Shown: positions 53,079-61,405, numbered from the stretch's first letter. The stretch is DNA of 64,000 nt from Comamonadaceae bacterium (GCA_947375135.1 CANCER010000004.1:113682-177681), one strand, 5' to 3'. Notes: generated by a model from the sequence alone, not told the origin. Made by a program: numbers and translations.

Positions 53079-53093
53079 TGATAACCATTCTTA
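53079..53093. promoter_or_regulatory. Fur-box-like site upstream of the FTR1 iron permease
   Basis: TGATAACCATTCTTA matches the 7-1-7 Fur consensus (TGATAATNATTATCA) at 12 of 14 specified positions. It lies 30-44 bases before the permease ATG, where it could overlap the promoter. The match was scored by eye, but the palindromic shape and adjacent iron transporter make it credible. Confidence 0.65.
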
Positions 53094-53163
53094 TTTGGAG
53101 CGTCAAACACATCCTGGCACAAGCGTGGTTCTTGTGCACCTGGTAACTCAACCGGCGGACAAT

Positions 53164-54384
53164 TCAGGATTCGACGTTGCACTCGCGCCGCAGCAGGGCC
53201 AGCGCATCGTTGAGCGCATAGTCAAAACCGCTGAGCAGCGTGGGGCTGGCTTCTTCGCAAAACGCGGTCCAGAGGGTGGTGTAGTCGTCCTGGTTCTGGA
53301 CGGGGGCATTCGCCTGTATGTATTGTTCGGCCAACTGTGCGTGAAGGCCGGATTTGCGCAATTTACGCACCAGCGTAGCCGCTGTTTTTTCGGTCAACAG
53401 GGTCTTGGGCGCGCTGCCTGCTGCAACACACAGGAACAGGGTCAGGAGCGAACTGTCATCGGTGTGCCCTGCCGTGACCTTGGTCCAGGCTTTGGAGGCT
53501 GCGCGGTCAAAATCTTCCACGTCGCTCAGACCGTCCTCCAGCCAGAAATAGCGGCCCATGAAGGCGGGGGTTTTGTCGAACAGCTTGCGTGCGGGGAGGC
53601 TGGCATCCAGAATTTTGGGCAGATCGGACAGCATCGATTGGCGCACCAACTCGACTGCAGGACGCAACTCTGCTGGCAGGTCTTTGGGCAAGGCCAGGGG
53701 CAGGGTGGTGAGTGCTTTTTTGCGCCAGGCGGCAACCATTTTTTCAAACGCCACCCAGTCCGGCATGTCGGTGCGCTTGGCGGCAAGGACCAGCAGTGCG
53801 GTGCGAATCACCGCCTCAGCGTCTTTCCCGGCATCTTCGAGTTCGCTTTCGTCCAAGCCCAGGCCATCGGCCAGCCAAATAGCGGCATCCACTAGGTGGG
53901 CCACTTTTGCTCGCTGTGCCAGTTCGGCCTGGTAATCGGGCAGACTGCGCAAGCTCCACTTGGCAAGTATGGGAATGTGCTCGTCGCGAAAGCCGCTTTG
54001 TTCATTCATGCCGAAGTGGCTGCTTTGCGGCATGGCAATCAAGGCCTTGAGCATGTCAGAGCCCGCCTTGGAGCGCGACATAAAGGAGTTGTCACGCAGC
54101 AGTTCTGCGGCCTGGCGCAGATCGCCGCCACTCATATGCTCCAGCGACAGGCTCACCAGGTTGATGATGCGATCCCTGGCTTTTTCCAATTCCGGGCGCA
54201 GGTATTCGCTGCCGAAATAGCGCGCAATTTGCACCATGCCCTTGGGCGCGTCGGTGCAGATGGCGTCCAGTTTGTCCTGATCGATGATGCCGTTTTGCAC
54301 CCCGTAGACCAGCGCCTTCTCGAAAAAAGGCCGCGCGTCAAACAGGGAAACCGTGTGCGCCGGGGCTGCGCTGTGCTGTGTCAT
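53164..54384 (-). CDS. Hypothetical protein (406 aa), last gene of an uncharacterised cluster
   Basis: A predicted soluble, mostly helical protein with many Leu/Ala/Asp residues and no membrane segment, signal peptide or catalytic motif that I recognise. Segments such as HLVDAAIWLADGLGLDESEL and LFLCVAAGSAPKTLLTEKT look like an all-helical repeat fold. ATG 54384 is used; a TTG two codons upstream is possible and neither has a clear ribosome site. It follows the 248-aa gene after 32 bases and likely shares its transcript. Confidence 0.75.
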   Translation of the reverse strand: MTQHSAAPAHTVSLFDARPFFEKALVYGVQNGIIDQDKLDAICTDAPKGMVQIARYFGSEYLRPELEKARDRIINLVSLSLEHMSGGDLRQAAELLRDNSFMSRSKAGSDMLKALIAMPQSSHFGMNEQSGFRDEHIPILAKWSLRSLPDYQAELAQRAKVAHLVDAAIWLADGLGLDESELEDAGKDAEAVIRTALLVLAAKRTDMPDWVAFEKMVAAWRKKALTTLPLALPKDLPAELRPAVELVRQSMLSDLPKILDASLPARKLFDKTPAFMGRYFWLEDGLSDVEDFDRAASKAWTKVTAGHTDDSSLLTLFLCVAAGSAPKTLLTEKTAATLVRKLRKSGLHAQLAEQYIQANAPVQNQDDYTTLWTAFCEEASPTLLSGFDYALNDALALLRRECNVES

Positions 54385-54416
54385 GGTCAATTCAGGAGCG
54401 TGCGGTAGCTACGTAA

Positions 54417-55163
54417 TTAAATGGCGAGTTCTTCGTCGGAGTCGCGTGCGGCCGGTGTGGCTTTGCCGCGGTCGGTGTCGCCGGTCTCGACCTTGCCGTC
54501 GTCTTCGTCCAGTTCATTTTCTTCGCCCAGACCCAGGTCGTGCGCGCGCGCCTTGGCCCGCAGCACCAGCAGGGTTTCAATAAACAGGTCGGGGTTTTTG
54601 TAGCGCAGGATCCAGGCCAGTTCCATCCAGTCCTGATCGGCGATTTCATCCTGCTCCACGCGCGGGTTGGCATAGGCCGAGGCGTAGAGGGCCGATTCGG
54701 GAATGATCTCGCCGTCGTCTTCGGAGGCGTCAAAGTTACCGGTGCGGGCAAAGGCCTCGATGCGGTTCCACTTTTCCGTGAAGTAATCGGCCAGGGCCTC
54801 ACTGCCGCCTTCGAGTTCGCCGATGGCATTCAGGAAATCCAGTGGATCGGCGTCTTCCCGGAACATCACCGAGTTCATCATGCCGCGCAAGTGGGTGCGG
54901 GTCAGGTCCTTGTATTGCTTTTCCAGCACCACGGCGCGGGCAAACAGGGCAGGGGTGACCAGCAGATTGATGACCGACTCCTTGGAGTTGTCGTACTCAC
55001 GGATCACCGCCAGGATGTCCTTGGGCGGTAACTGCTCCAGCACGACCAGCAGGGCCTGATCGCCCTCGGCGTCGGCCAACTCCACCAGGGCGTATTCGGC
55101 ACCACTGATGTCGCCAGCGGCGATCAGGCTTTGTGTTTTTTCTATCAGTGCGAGTTGGTTCAT
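54417..55163 (-). CDS. Hypothetical protein (248 aa), acidic
   Basis: Starts MNQLALIEKTQSLIAAGDIS and is helical and acidic, ending in a Glu/Asp-rich tail (ENELDEDDGKVETGDTDRGK). An internal segment LPPKDILAVIREYDNSKESV is reminiscent of helical N-domains like that of MgtE, but this resemblance is weak. No known family recognised. It lies between two other unknown genes with 20 and 32 base gaps, in the same direction. Confidence 0.75.
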   Translation of the reverse strand: MNQLALIEKTQSLIAAGDISGAEYALVELADAEGDQALLVVLEQLPPKDILAVIREYDNSKESVINLLVTPALFARAVVLEKQYKDLTRTHLRGMMNSVMFREDADPLDFLNAIGELEGGSEALADYFTEKWNRIEAFARTGNFDASEDDGEIIPESALYASAYANPRVEQDEIADQDWMELAWILRYKNPDLFIETLLVLRAKARAHDLGLGEENELDEDDGKVETGDTDRGKATPAARDSDEELAI

Positions 55164-55183
55164 GGTGTTGTTGCTCTTGTAAA

Positions 55184-55723
55184 TCAGTCTTTGCGGTCGA
55201 AACCTTGTTCCACCATCCAGTCGGCACCGGCTTCTTCGCGGGCCCGGGCGGCTTTCTCTTCTTCGGAGTCGAATTCGTCGGCCTCTTCGTTGCCTTCTTC
55301 CTCGTCCTCGTCCTGGGGGGCATGGGGCCTGTGCTCGATGGTGCCGAACATGTATTCCAGCCCGGCTGCGACCGACATGAACCACGCGCCCATGGGCTGC
55401 GCGAGGATCAGTTCGGACAGGTCTTGCGCCCAGGGAGTCAGCGTCACCACGTCACACAGGGTGTCCCACTCGGGCAACTCTTCGGATTCGTGGCTGAGCA
55501 AATGGTCCATGGCCGAGGGCACCTTGAAGCGAAAACCCTGGTGAAAGACCACGGCCACCATTTCGGGGCTGAGTTCCATCATCTGCAGCAGAAAGCCCAG
55601 TTCGCTGCGGCGCTCGCTCAGGCGCTGCCGCAGCACGTTGCGGCCATCGGAATCAAAGGTCAGATCGTCAATTTCGGCCTGGTAGCCATTGCGCAGGGAG
55701 AGGAAGAAGGGAGAGATGCTCAC
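55184..55723 (-). CDS. Hypothetical protein (179 aa) with acidic C-terminus
   Basis: A 179-residue soluble protein. The N-terminal 120 residues contain YQAEIDDLTFDSDGRNVLRQ and two hydrophobic faces, then an acidic low-complexity stretch (DEDEEEGNEEADEFDSEEE) and a short Trp-containing end. I do not recognise the family. The gap of 28 bases from the DnaJ-domain gene and the same direction suggest a shared operon. Confidence 0.75.
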   Translation of the reverse strand: MSISPFFLSLRNGYQAEIDDLTFDSDGRNVLRQRLSERRSELGFLLQMMELSPEMVAVVFHQGFRFKVPSAMDHLLSHESEELPEWDTLCDVVTLTPWAQDLSELILAQPMGAWFMSVAAGLEYMFGTIEHRPHAPQDEDEEEGNEEADEFDSEEEKAARAREEAGADWMVEQGFDRKD

Positions 55724-55751
55724 AACGGGGGTGTTTTCTGTGAAATGCGGT

Positions 55752-56027
55752 TTACATCAAACCGCTGAAATAGGCTTGCCAGATGTCGCGTGCCGTGTCG
55801 ATGGGGCTGTCCAACAAATTACGGCGGCGGTTGTGATCGTAGGCCTGGCGCTTGTCCGCGTCGGACAGCACATCATAGGCTTCCTGTACCGCGCGGAAGT
55901 ACTGCGGCGCCAGCGGATCGGGGTTACGGTCCGGGTGGTACTGAGAGGCTTTTTGCCGGAACGCTTTTTTGATATCGGCAAGCGTTGCAGCACTGCTGAC
56001 GTCAAGGGCTGCGTAGTGGTCGGTCAT
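55752..56027 (-). CDS. Small J-domain (DnaJ-like) protein
   Basis: A 91-residue protein made almost entirely of a J domain: DHYAALDVSSAATLADIKKA, then the invariant HPD in SQYHPDRNPDP, and AVQEAYDVLSDADKRQAYD. It would stimulate the ATPase of an Hsp70 (DnaK). It lacks the Gly/Phe and zinc regions of full DnaJ, so it is a specialised co-chaperone, perhaps for the unknown proteins encoded next to it. Confidence 0.92.
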   Translation of the reverse strand: MTDHYAALDVSSAATLADIKKAFRQKASQYHPDRNPDPLAPQYFRAVQEAYDVLSDADKRQAYDHNRRRNLLDSPIDTARDIWQAYFSGLM

Positions 56028-56046
56028 GTGCGAGGTGGTCTGCGGT

Positions 56047-56229
56047 CTACTTGCCGTTTGGAATCACGGCGTCAGCCACAGCGCCCACGGCCTTGGCTGT
56101 GACCTTCACGCCTGTCGCGACCACCGTGACGGCGGCATCAGCCACGGCAACGACGGCGCAGCCCTGCAGGCCCGCAATGCAACTGGCAAGCGCCACGCAG
56201 CGCATGATGTTTTTCCAGGCGAAGGTCAT
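56047..56229 (-). CDS. Small lipoprotein (60 aa)
   Basis: A 60-residue precursor with a signal peptide and lipobox GLQGC (Cys24), followed by an Ala/Val-rich segment AVVAVADAAVTVVATGVKVT and ending AVIPNGK. It resembles a family of short proteobacterial lipoproteins of unknown function (NF038104-like, from memory). It overlaps neither neighbour: 4 bases after the upstream 85-aa gene and 19 bases before the J-domain gene. Confidence 0.75.
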   Translation of the reverse strand: MTFAWKNIMRCVALASCIAGLQGCAVVAVADAAVTVVATGVKVTAKAVGAVADAVIPNGK

Positions 56230-56233
56230 GGTG

Positions 56234-56491
56234 TTAACCCGCCTTCATGACTTCTTCAAACTCGGCCAGTTCCGTCGCAATGGCTGTGTATTTGCGGGTC
56301 TTGGCTTTGTTGTCAGCCCAGTTGAGCAATGCGCCTTCCAGGTTTTCCTTGAAGTGCGTGAGTGCGGAGTCCTTGAACGCCGGGGTAACCGCTGGGTCTG
56401 CGCTGGACCAGATTTCAATCAAGTCGGACAGGCCGTTGTCAAAATCTTCAACCGTGTCGAGGTAGATCCATTTGCCGCTTTTGTCGAACAT
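56234..56491 (-). CDS. Hypothetical protein (85 aa)
   Basis: A small acidic protein beginning MFDKSGKWIYLDTVEDFDNG and ending EFEEVMKAG. The frame extends to an ATG at 56524, but that codon touches the terminator hairpin (56526-56561), so the ATG at 56491, with a GAAAGAAA site upstream, is preferred. No family recognised. First gene of the run of six co-directional genes after tRNA-Asn. Confidence 0.7.
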   Translation of the reverse strand: MFDKSGKWIYLDTVEDFDNGLSDLIEIWSSADPAVTPAFKDSALTHFKENLEGALLNWADNKAKTRKYTAIATELAEFEEVMKAG

Positions 56492-56525
56492 GTTTTCTTT
56501 CAGAGGATGGTTGCGTAGGCGCATT

Positions 56526-56561
56526 AAAAAAGCCCTGGCGATTTCTCGCAAGGGCTTTTTT
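56526..56561. terminator. Rho-independent terminator of tRNA-Asn
   Basis: AAAAAAGCCCT (56526-56536) pairs with AGGGCTTTTTT (56551-56561), with a further four-pair inner stem after one mismatch. On the minus strand this follows the tRNA gene by 10 bases and ends in six T. Because the arms are A6/T6 it would work on both strands. Confidence 0.88.
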
Positions 56562-56571
56562 GTTTTTTATT

Positions 56572-56647
56572 TGGCTCCTCGACCTGGGCTCGAACCAGGG
56601 ACCTACGGATTAACAGTCCGGCGCTCTACCAACTGAGCTATCGAGGA
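56572..56647 (-). tRNA. tRNA-Asn (GTT anticodon)
   Basis: Read on the minus strand, this 76-base segment folds as a full cloverleaf: acceptor 5' TCCTCGA pairing with TCGAGGA, D-loop AGCTCAGTTGGTAGAGC, anticodon loop CTGTTAA with anticodon GTT, T-loop GGTTCGAGCC, and an encoded 3' GCCA end. Followed by a terminator. No intron or truncation. Confidence 0.98.
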
Positions 56648-56687
56648 ATATTGCATTGTTTGCAGCCTCAAATTATAGCGTTACTTT

Positions 56688-57740
56688 TTACGGCTTTCCG
56701 GAATCACCAAAAGAATTTACGCCGAGCAGCGTGTGCAGCCGCGTGCTGGTGGTGGTGTACTGCAGCAGCACCTTCTTTTGCGGGAACACAATCGCCGCAG
56801 CGCCGAAGGCGGCCAGCACGGTTTCGTGGAAGCCGCACAGAATCAATTTCTTCTTGCCGGGGTAGGTGTTGATGTCGCCCACGGCAAAGATGCCTGGCAC
56901 GTCTGTGGCAAAGCTCTCGGTGTTGACCGTGAGCTGGCGGCGTTCCATCTCCAGGCCCCAGTGGGCAACCGGGCCCAGTTTGGGCGACAGGCCGAGTAAC
57001 ACCAGCAGTTCGTCTACGGGAAGGGCTTGTGACGTGCCCTCTGCGTCCAGGTAATTCGTGGCGGTAATGCGGCCGTCGGATTCTTCCAGGCCGCTGGGTT
57101 GGCCTGCAACAAAGCGGATACGGCCTGCATGGACCAGCGCCTGAAACGCGGCAATGGTGGCGGGCTCGGCCACAAACACATTGCGCCTGTGCATCAGGGT
57201 CACGGACGCGGGCTTCTGCGCTTGCGATGCAAGCGCCACTGCAGCGCCCAGTGCGCTGTCGTTGTCGCCCAGTACCAGCACGTGGCGGTCGACCCAGGCC
57301 GGGCCCTCGGGCAGCGTCAGATGCAGTTGCTTGCCAAGGTGTGCGGGCAGGCCCTCCACATTCGGCATGCGGGCCTGGAAGGCGCCCACGCCGGCGGCAA
57401 TGAACAGGGTCTTGGTCAGGAATGTCGTGCCACGGCTGGTTTCAAGCAGCAGGCGACCGTCCGGCTGCGGTTGCAGCCCGCTGACCAGTTCGCTCAGATG
57501 CAGGACGGGATTGAAGGGCGCTACCTGCGTGAGCAACTGCGCTATCAATTCGCGTCCGGTGCAGAGCGGTACGCCGGGGATGTCGTAAATGGGTTTGTCG
57601 GCATACAACTCCACGCATTGCCCGCCGGGGTAGGGCAGGGCGTCGACGATGTGCGTGGAGATTTCCAGCAGTCCGAGCTGGAAGGCCTGGAAGATGCCGA
57701 CGGGGCCGGCGCCGATGATGAGGGCGTCGGTTTCGATCAT
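56688..57740 (-). CDS. Ferredoxin--NADP+ reductase, thioredoxin-reductase-like type
   Basis: A 350-residue FAD/NAD(P)H flavoprotein. The FAD motif is IIGAGPVGIFQAFQLG, then PYPGGQC (TrxR-like, with no redox CxxC), VLVLGDNDSALGAAVAL for NADPH, and the second FAD segment FAVGDINTYPGKKKL. These mark the YumC/ONFR type of ferredoxin-NADP reductase rather than thioredoxin reductase. It follows the ferredoxin gene by 8 bases, forming a reductase-ferredoxin pair. The stop lies 40 bases from the tRNA. Confidence 0.9.
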   Translation of the reverse strand: MIETDALIIGAGPVGIFQAFQLGLLEISTHIVDALPYPGGQCVELYADKPIYDIPGVPLCTGRELIAQLLTQVAPFNPVLHLSELVSGLQPQPDGRLLLETSRGTTFLTKTLFIAAGVGAFQARMPNVEGLPAHLGKQLHLTLPEGPAWVDRHVLVLGDNDSALGAAVALASQAQKPASVTLMHRRNVFVAEPATIAAFQALVHAGRIRFVAGQPSGLEESDGRITATNYLDAEGTSQALPVDELLVLLGLSPKLGPVAHWGLEMERRQLTVNTESFATDVPGIFAVGDINTYPGKKKLILCGFHETVLAAFGAAAIVFPQKKVLLQYTTTSTRLHTLLGVNSFGDSGKP

Positions 57741-57748
57741 GCCGGAAC

Positions 57749-58078
57749 TTAGCGCAGCAACTGCGACAACTTGCCGGTCTTGTCTTTCCACTCTTCGGCT
57801 TCGGGCAGCGGGGCCTTGCGCTTGGTGATGGTTTTCCAGGAGGGCAGCAGTGCCAACTCGGCATTGAGCTTGATCATGTGCTGCTGGTCGCGGGGTGCAT
57901 CTTCTTCGGCGTAGATGGCGTTGACCGGGCACTCCGGAATGCAGACGGCGCAGTCGATGCACTCATCGGGGTCAATGGTCAGAAAGTTCGGGCCTTCACG
58001 GAAGCAGTCCACAGGGCACACATCGACGCAGTCGGTGTATTTGCACTTGATGCAGGATTCGGTGACGATGTGGGTCAT
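57749..58078 (-). CDS. fdxA: 7Fe ferredoxin FdxA
   Basis: A 109-residue ferredoxin with one [3Fe-4S] and one [4Fe-4S] cluster: the N-terminal [18 protein letters not shown] and the second motif [12 protein letters not shown] supply the cysteines, followed by the long C-terminal tail typical of the Azotobacter-type FdxA. It carries electrons between NADPH (through the adjacent reductase) and iron-sulfur enzymes. Start is ATG 58078. Confidence 0.95.
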   Translation of the reverse strand: MTHIVTESCIKCKYTDCVDVCPVDCFREGPNFLTIDPDECIDCAVCIPECPVNAIYAEEDAPRDQQHMIKLNAELALLPSWKTITKRKAPLPEAEEWKDKTGKLSQLLR

Positions 58079-58149
58079 TTTGGCGTTTCGGACAAAGTTT
58101 GAAAAAGGGCGGCGCACTTGCGCCTGAGCCCGCGATTTTATTGGCAAAC

Positions 58150-58179
58150 GCTGACAACCCGCAAAACAGGGTTGTCAGC
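58150..58179. terminator. Perfect inverted repeat downstream of cysN
   Basis: GCTGACAACCC (58150-58160) and GGGTTGTCAGC (58169-58179) form a perfect 11-base-pair stem with an 8-base loop. It lies 24 bases beyond the cysN stop and about 70 bases before fdxA, so it most likely ends the cys transcript, though no strong T-run follows on the minus strand. A regulator site for fdxA is an alternative. Confidence 0.55.
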
Positions 58180-58202
58180 AACTGGGCACGCGTTGCGCTG
58201 TA

Positions 58203-59549
58203 TCAATTCAGCAGCAAGGCACCGGAGGTCTTGTGGCTGGCAGTGTCCACCAGAATCAGCGAGCCCAGCACGCGCGAGGTCTTGTAGGGCACCGCAGCAA
58301 TCGCCTCCTGCAAGGCAATTTCGATGTGGCCGATGGCATTGGGCAGGATCTGCGTGGCCTCGTGCTCTTGCAGCGTGTTGATGTCCAGGCTGTGGACGAT
58401 GCGCTTGACCTTGGCCTTGATCCAGCGGTGTCCGTGCAGCGCCCAGTAAACGCGTCCGGCCACCAATGGCTCATCGTCCATCCAGGCCACGGTGGCGCTG
58501 ATCTCGCGGGTCGGCTCAAAATGCTTGGGCGCATCCACGGCCGCCAGCAACCAGTCGCCGCGCGACACGTCCACTTCGCGGTCCAGGATGATACCGGCGC
58601 CATGTCCTGCACCCACATTCTTGGGGTTGCGCGCATGGTCCAGCACCTGCGCCACGGTTGCGGTCTGGCCACTTGGCAGGATCGAAATCTGCTGACCGGG
58701 TTGCACGCTGCCGGTGGCCACACGGCCCCAGAACACGCGACGGCCCTGGCTGGTGTCGCTGGAAGCGGAGAACTTCTCGACCCATTGCACCGGGAAGGCA
58801 AATGGCACGTCAAGCTCGGGCGCGGTGACAGGCAATTGCTCCAGAAGGGTTAAGAGGCTGGGGCCGGTGTAGCCGCACCAACCCGCAGAGGCATGGACCA
58901 CGTTGTCGCCCTTCAGTGCCGAGATCGGAATGATCGCGGTGATGGCAATGCCCGCGTCTTTGGCGAACTGCTCCAGCGCTTCCTTGATCTTGTGGAAGGC
59001 CTTGGCCGCATTGCCCAGAGTCTCGGGCTTGTCGGCCGACTCCAGTGCGTCCAGCTTGTTGACGGCAAACACAATGCCGGGCACGCGCAGCAGATTCACC
59101 AGCAGCGAGTGGCGGCGGGTCTGCGGCAGCAGTTCCAGCACGCCTTCAGCCTGCCATTTCAGCTTGGTGGCGTCCACCAGCACCACGGCGGCATGGGCGC
59201 TGCTGGCCGCGGTGACCATGTTGCGGGTGTACTGCTCGTGGCCGGGCGCGTCGCCAATGATGAACTTGCGCGCCGGTGTGGCGAAGTAGCGGTAAGCCAC
59301 GTCAATCGTGATGCCCTGTTCGCGCTCGGCCGATAGGCCGTCGGTGAACAAGGCCAGATCGGCCTCGCCACTCTTGGAAACATTGGCCAGTTGGTCCAGC
59401 AGCACCGAGCGGCTGTCCACCAGCAGGCGGCCGATCAGCGTGCTCTTGCCGTCGTCCACCGAGCCGCAGGTGATAAAGCGGAGGGCGCTGGAGAGGTCGC
59501 CAGACGTCGTCTGCGCCGAAGGCGCAAGGTTTGTTGTTGCAGTAGTCAT
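58203..59549 (-). CDS. cysN: Sulfate adenylyltransferase subunit 1 (CysN)
   Basis: GTPase subunit of ATP sulfurylase, 448 aa. The G1 motif is GSVDDGKSTLIGRLL (from about residue 32), DAPGHEQYTRNM is G3, NKLDALES is G4, and translation-factor-like beta-barrels follow. With CysD it makes adenosine 5'-phosphosulfate from sulfate and ATP. It has no fused APS kinase domain. The start lies 126 bases after the cysD stop, an interval carrying a possible dispersed repeat. Confidence 0.97.
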   Translation of the reverse strand: MTTATTNLAPSAQTTSGDLSSALRFITCGSVDDGKSTLIGRLLVDSRSVLLDQLANVSKSGEADLALFTDGLSAEREQGITIDVAYRYFATPARKFIIGDAPGHEQYTRNMVTAASSAHAAVVLVDATKLKWQAEGVLELLPQTRRHSLLVNLLRVPGIVFAVNKLDALESADKPETLGNAAKAFHKIKEALEQFAKDAGIAITAIIPISALKGDNVVHASAGWCGYTGPSLLTLLEQLPVTAPELDVPFAFPVQWVEKFSASSDTSQGRRVFWGRVATGSVQPGQQISILPSGQTATVAQVLDHARNPKNVGAGHGAGIILDREVDVSRGDWLLAAVDAPKHFEPTREISATVAWMDDEPLVAGRVYWALHGHRWIKAKVKRIVHSLDINTLQEHEATQILPNAIGHIEIALQEAIAAVPYKTSRVLGSLILVDTASHKTSGALLLN

Positions 59550-59580
59550 AAAAATTCTCAGTATTCAGAAGTGCCTTAAC

Positions 59581-59675
59581 CCAGGGATGCCGCAGAACCG
59601 GCTTCGCCGGGCTGCTGGCATCGCCCCCTGCAAGGGGGAAAGCGGCCACACGCAGTGGGCAAGCCGGGGGGTGTG
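59581..59675. repeat. Possible dispersed intergenic repeat between cysD and cysN
   Basis: The gap contains ACCGGCTTCGCCGG and CCCCCTGCAAGGGGG, two small palindromes, followed by GCGGCCACACGCAGTGGGC. I recall near-identical units repeated between genes in Rhodoferax and Acidovorax genomes. Only one copy is in this window, so its repeated nature is not proven here. It separates otherwise closely linked genes. Confidence 0.45.
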
Positions 59676-60608
59676 CTAAAAATACCCATCTTTCTTGCGC
59701 TTCTCCATCGAAGCCTCTGAAGTCTTGTCGTCCATGCGGGTCGCGCCACGCTCGCTCACGTCGGCGGACAGCGTTTCAATCACGATGTCGGCAGCGGTGG
59801 CGGCCAGGCTTTCCACCGGGCAGGTGCAGGTGATGTCACCCACGGTGCGGAAACGCACGTCGCGCGACTCCACCACTTCGCCATCCTTGGGCGGTGTCAG
59901 TTCGGTCACGGGCACCAGCAGGCCCTTGCGCTCGACCACATCGCGCTTGTGCGTGTAGTAAAGCGAAGGCAGGGCGATTTTTTCGCGCTCGATGTACTGC
60001 CACACGTCCAGCTCGGTCCAGTTGCTGATGGGGAACACGCGGAAGTGCTCGCCCGGTTGCAGCTTGGTGTTGAACAAGGTCCACAACTCAGGGCGCTGCG
60101 CCTTGGGTTGCCATTGGCCAAAGCTGTCGCGGTGGCTGAAGATGCGCTCCTTGGCGCGGGCCTTTTCCTCGTCACGTCGCGCGCCGCCTATCAGCGCGTC
60201 AAAGCGGAATTCCTCGATCGCTTCCAAGAGGGTTACCGACTGGTGCACATTGCGGCTCTCGCCGGGATGGGCCAGGCGCACGGTGCCGCGTTTCATGGAG
60301 TCTTCCACGCTGCGCACAATCAACTCGGCGCCCAGTTCCTTGGCGCGGAAGTCGCGAAAGTCGGTGACTTCATGGAAGTTGTGGCCGGTGTCGATCATCA
60401 GCAGCGGGTAGGGGATGCGGCCGGCGCCAAAGGCTTTTTCGGCACACTTGAGCATGACCAGCGAATCCTTGCCGCCGGAAAACAGCAGGGTGGGGCGCTC
60501 AAAAGCGGCTGCGACTTCGCGCAGGATGAAAATGGTTTCCTCTTCCAGCGCGTCGAGGTGCTGGTTGGAGAGGCGCTCAAAGTGGTGTTGGTCTGTCATG
60601 GCGTTCAT
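59676..60608 (-). CDS. cysD: Sulfate adenylyltransferase subunit 2 (CysD)
   Basis: Catalytic subunit of ATP sulfurylase, 310 aa. The PP-loop LLFSGGKDSLVML is the ATP-pyrophosphatase signature; GGARRDEEKARAKER and RDSFGQWQPKAQRPELW are family blocks. The ATG overlaps the cysH stop by 4 bases (ATGA); a second ATG three codons in is also possible. The enzyme works in the cytoplasm as a CysDN heterodimer. Confidence 0.97.
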   Translation of the reverse strand: MNAMTDQHHFERLSNQHLDALEEETIFILREVAAAFERPTLLFSGGKDSLVMLKCAEKAFGAGRIPYPLLMIDTGHNFHEVTDFRDFRAKELGAELIVRSVEDSMKRGTVRLAHPGESRNVHQSVTLLEAIEEFRFDALIGGARRDEEKARAKERIFSHRDSFGQWQPKAQRPELWTLFNTKLQPGEHFRVFPISNWTELDVWQYIEREKIALPSLYYTHKRDVVERKGLLVPVTELTPPKDGEVVESRDVRFRTVGDITCTCPVESLAATAADIVIETLSADVSERGATRMDDKTSEASMEKRKKDGYF

Positions 60609-61405
60609 ACGGAGGCTTTGGCGGTGGGCAATGCGGAAACTGGCAATGCGGATACGGCGGATGAGTCGGAGCCGTCGGCGTGTTTGACGTGCAGACCGCA
60701 TTCCTTGGCGGCTTCGTCTTCCCACCACCAGCGGCCACTGCGGAAGTCTTCACCCATGGCAATGGCGCGGGTGCAGGGCTCGCAGCCGATGCTGGGGAAG
60801 AAGGCGTCGTGCAGCGGGTTGTAGGCCACCTTGTTCAGCTGGATGTAGTGCCAGACGTCACCCCAGGTCCAGTTGGCCAGTGGGTTGATCTTGACGCGCG
60901 CTTCTGACGTGTCGACCAACGGTACCTCGGCGCGGGCGCCGCTTTGCTCGCGGCGCAGGCCGGTGATCCAGGCTTCCTTGCCTTTCAAGGCGCGCTCCAG
61001 TGGCTCCATCTTGCGGATGCCGCAGCAGGCCTTGCGCAAATCGATGCTTTTGTACATGGCGTCCAGACCTTCCTTGGCCACGAACTGCACCACGGCTTCT
61101 TCCACCGGCTTGTAGATGGTGACAGGGGCGCGTGAACTGGCCTTGAACTGCTCCAAGAGCAACAGCGTTTCCTTGTGCAGGCGACCGGTTTCCAGCACGA
61201 AGATGCCGATGTCGAGCTGCATGCCGTTGATGATGTGGCTGATGACCACGTCTTCGGCACCCAGACTGGAGGCCTGGGTGATGCGTGCTGCGCCGCCTTC
61301 CGATGCAGCGTATTGGGCAGCGGCCTGGGCCAGCACGCCTTGCGCTTCCTGCAGGTGCAGGGTGAAGTCCCTGTGCGGGCGGGCGTTCATTTCAATCGCG
61401 TTCAT
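60605..61405 (-). CDS. cysH: APS/PAPS reductase CysH (two-cysteine-pair type)
   Basis: A 266-residue sulfonucleotide reductase making sulfite. It contains ASSLGAEDVVISHI, KACCGIRKMEPL (first Cys pair) and IGCEPCTRAI (second Cys pair), the four cysteines that bind a [4Fe-4S] cluster in assimilatory APS reductases, in contrast to the E. coli PAPS reductase. This fits the absence of an APS kinase in the cluster. The last 30 residues are Ser/Ala-rich. Start overlaps the preceding gene stop by 4 bases. Confidence 0.95.
   Translation of the reverse strand: MNAIEMNARPHRDFTLHLQEAQGVLAQAAAQYAASEGGAARITQASSLGAEDVVISHIINGMQLDIGIFVLETGRLHKETLLLLEQFKASSRAPVTIYKPVEEAVVQFVAKEGLDAMYKSIDLRKACCGIRKMEPLERALKGKEAWITGLRREQSGARAEVPLVDTSEARVKINPLANWTWGDVWHYIQLNKVAYNPLHDAFFPSIGCEPCTRAIAMGEDFRSGRWWWEDEAAKECGLHVKHADGSDSSAVSALPVSALPTAKASV

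Noticed and set aside
56572..56647. tRNA-Asn as an integration site for an island
   Set aside because: No integrase, direct repeat of the tRNA 3' end or mobile genes found on either side within the window.
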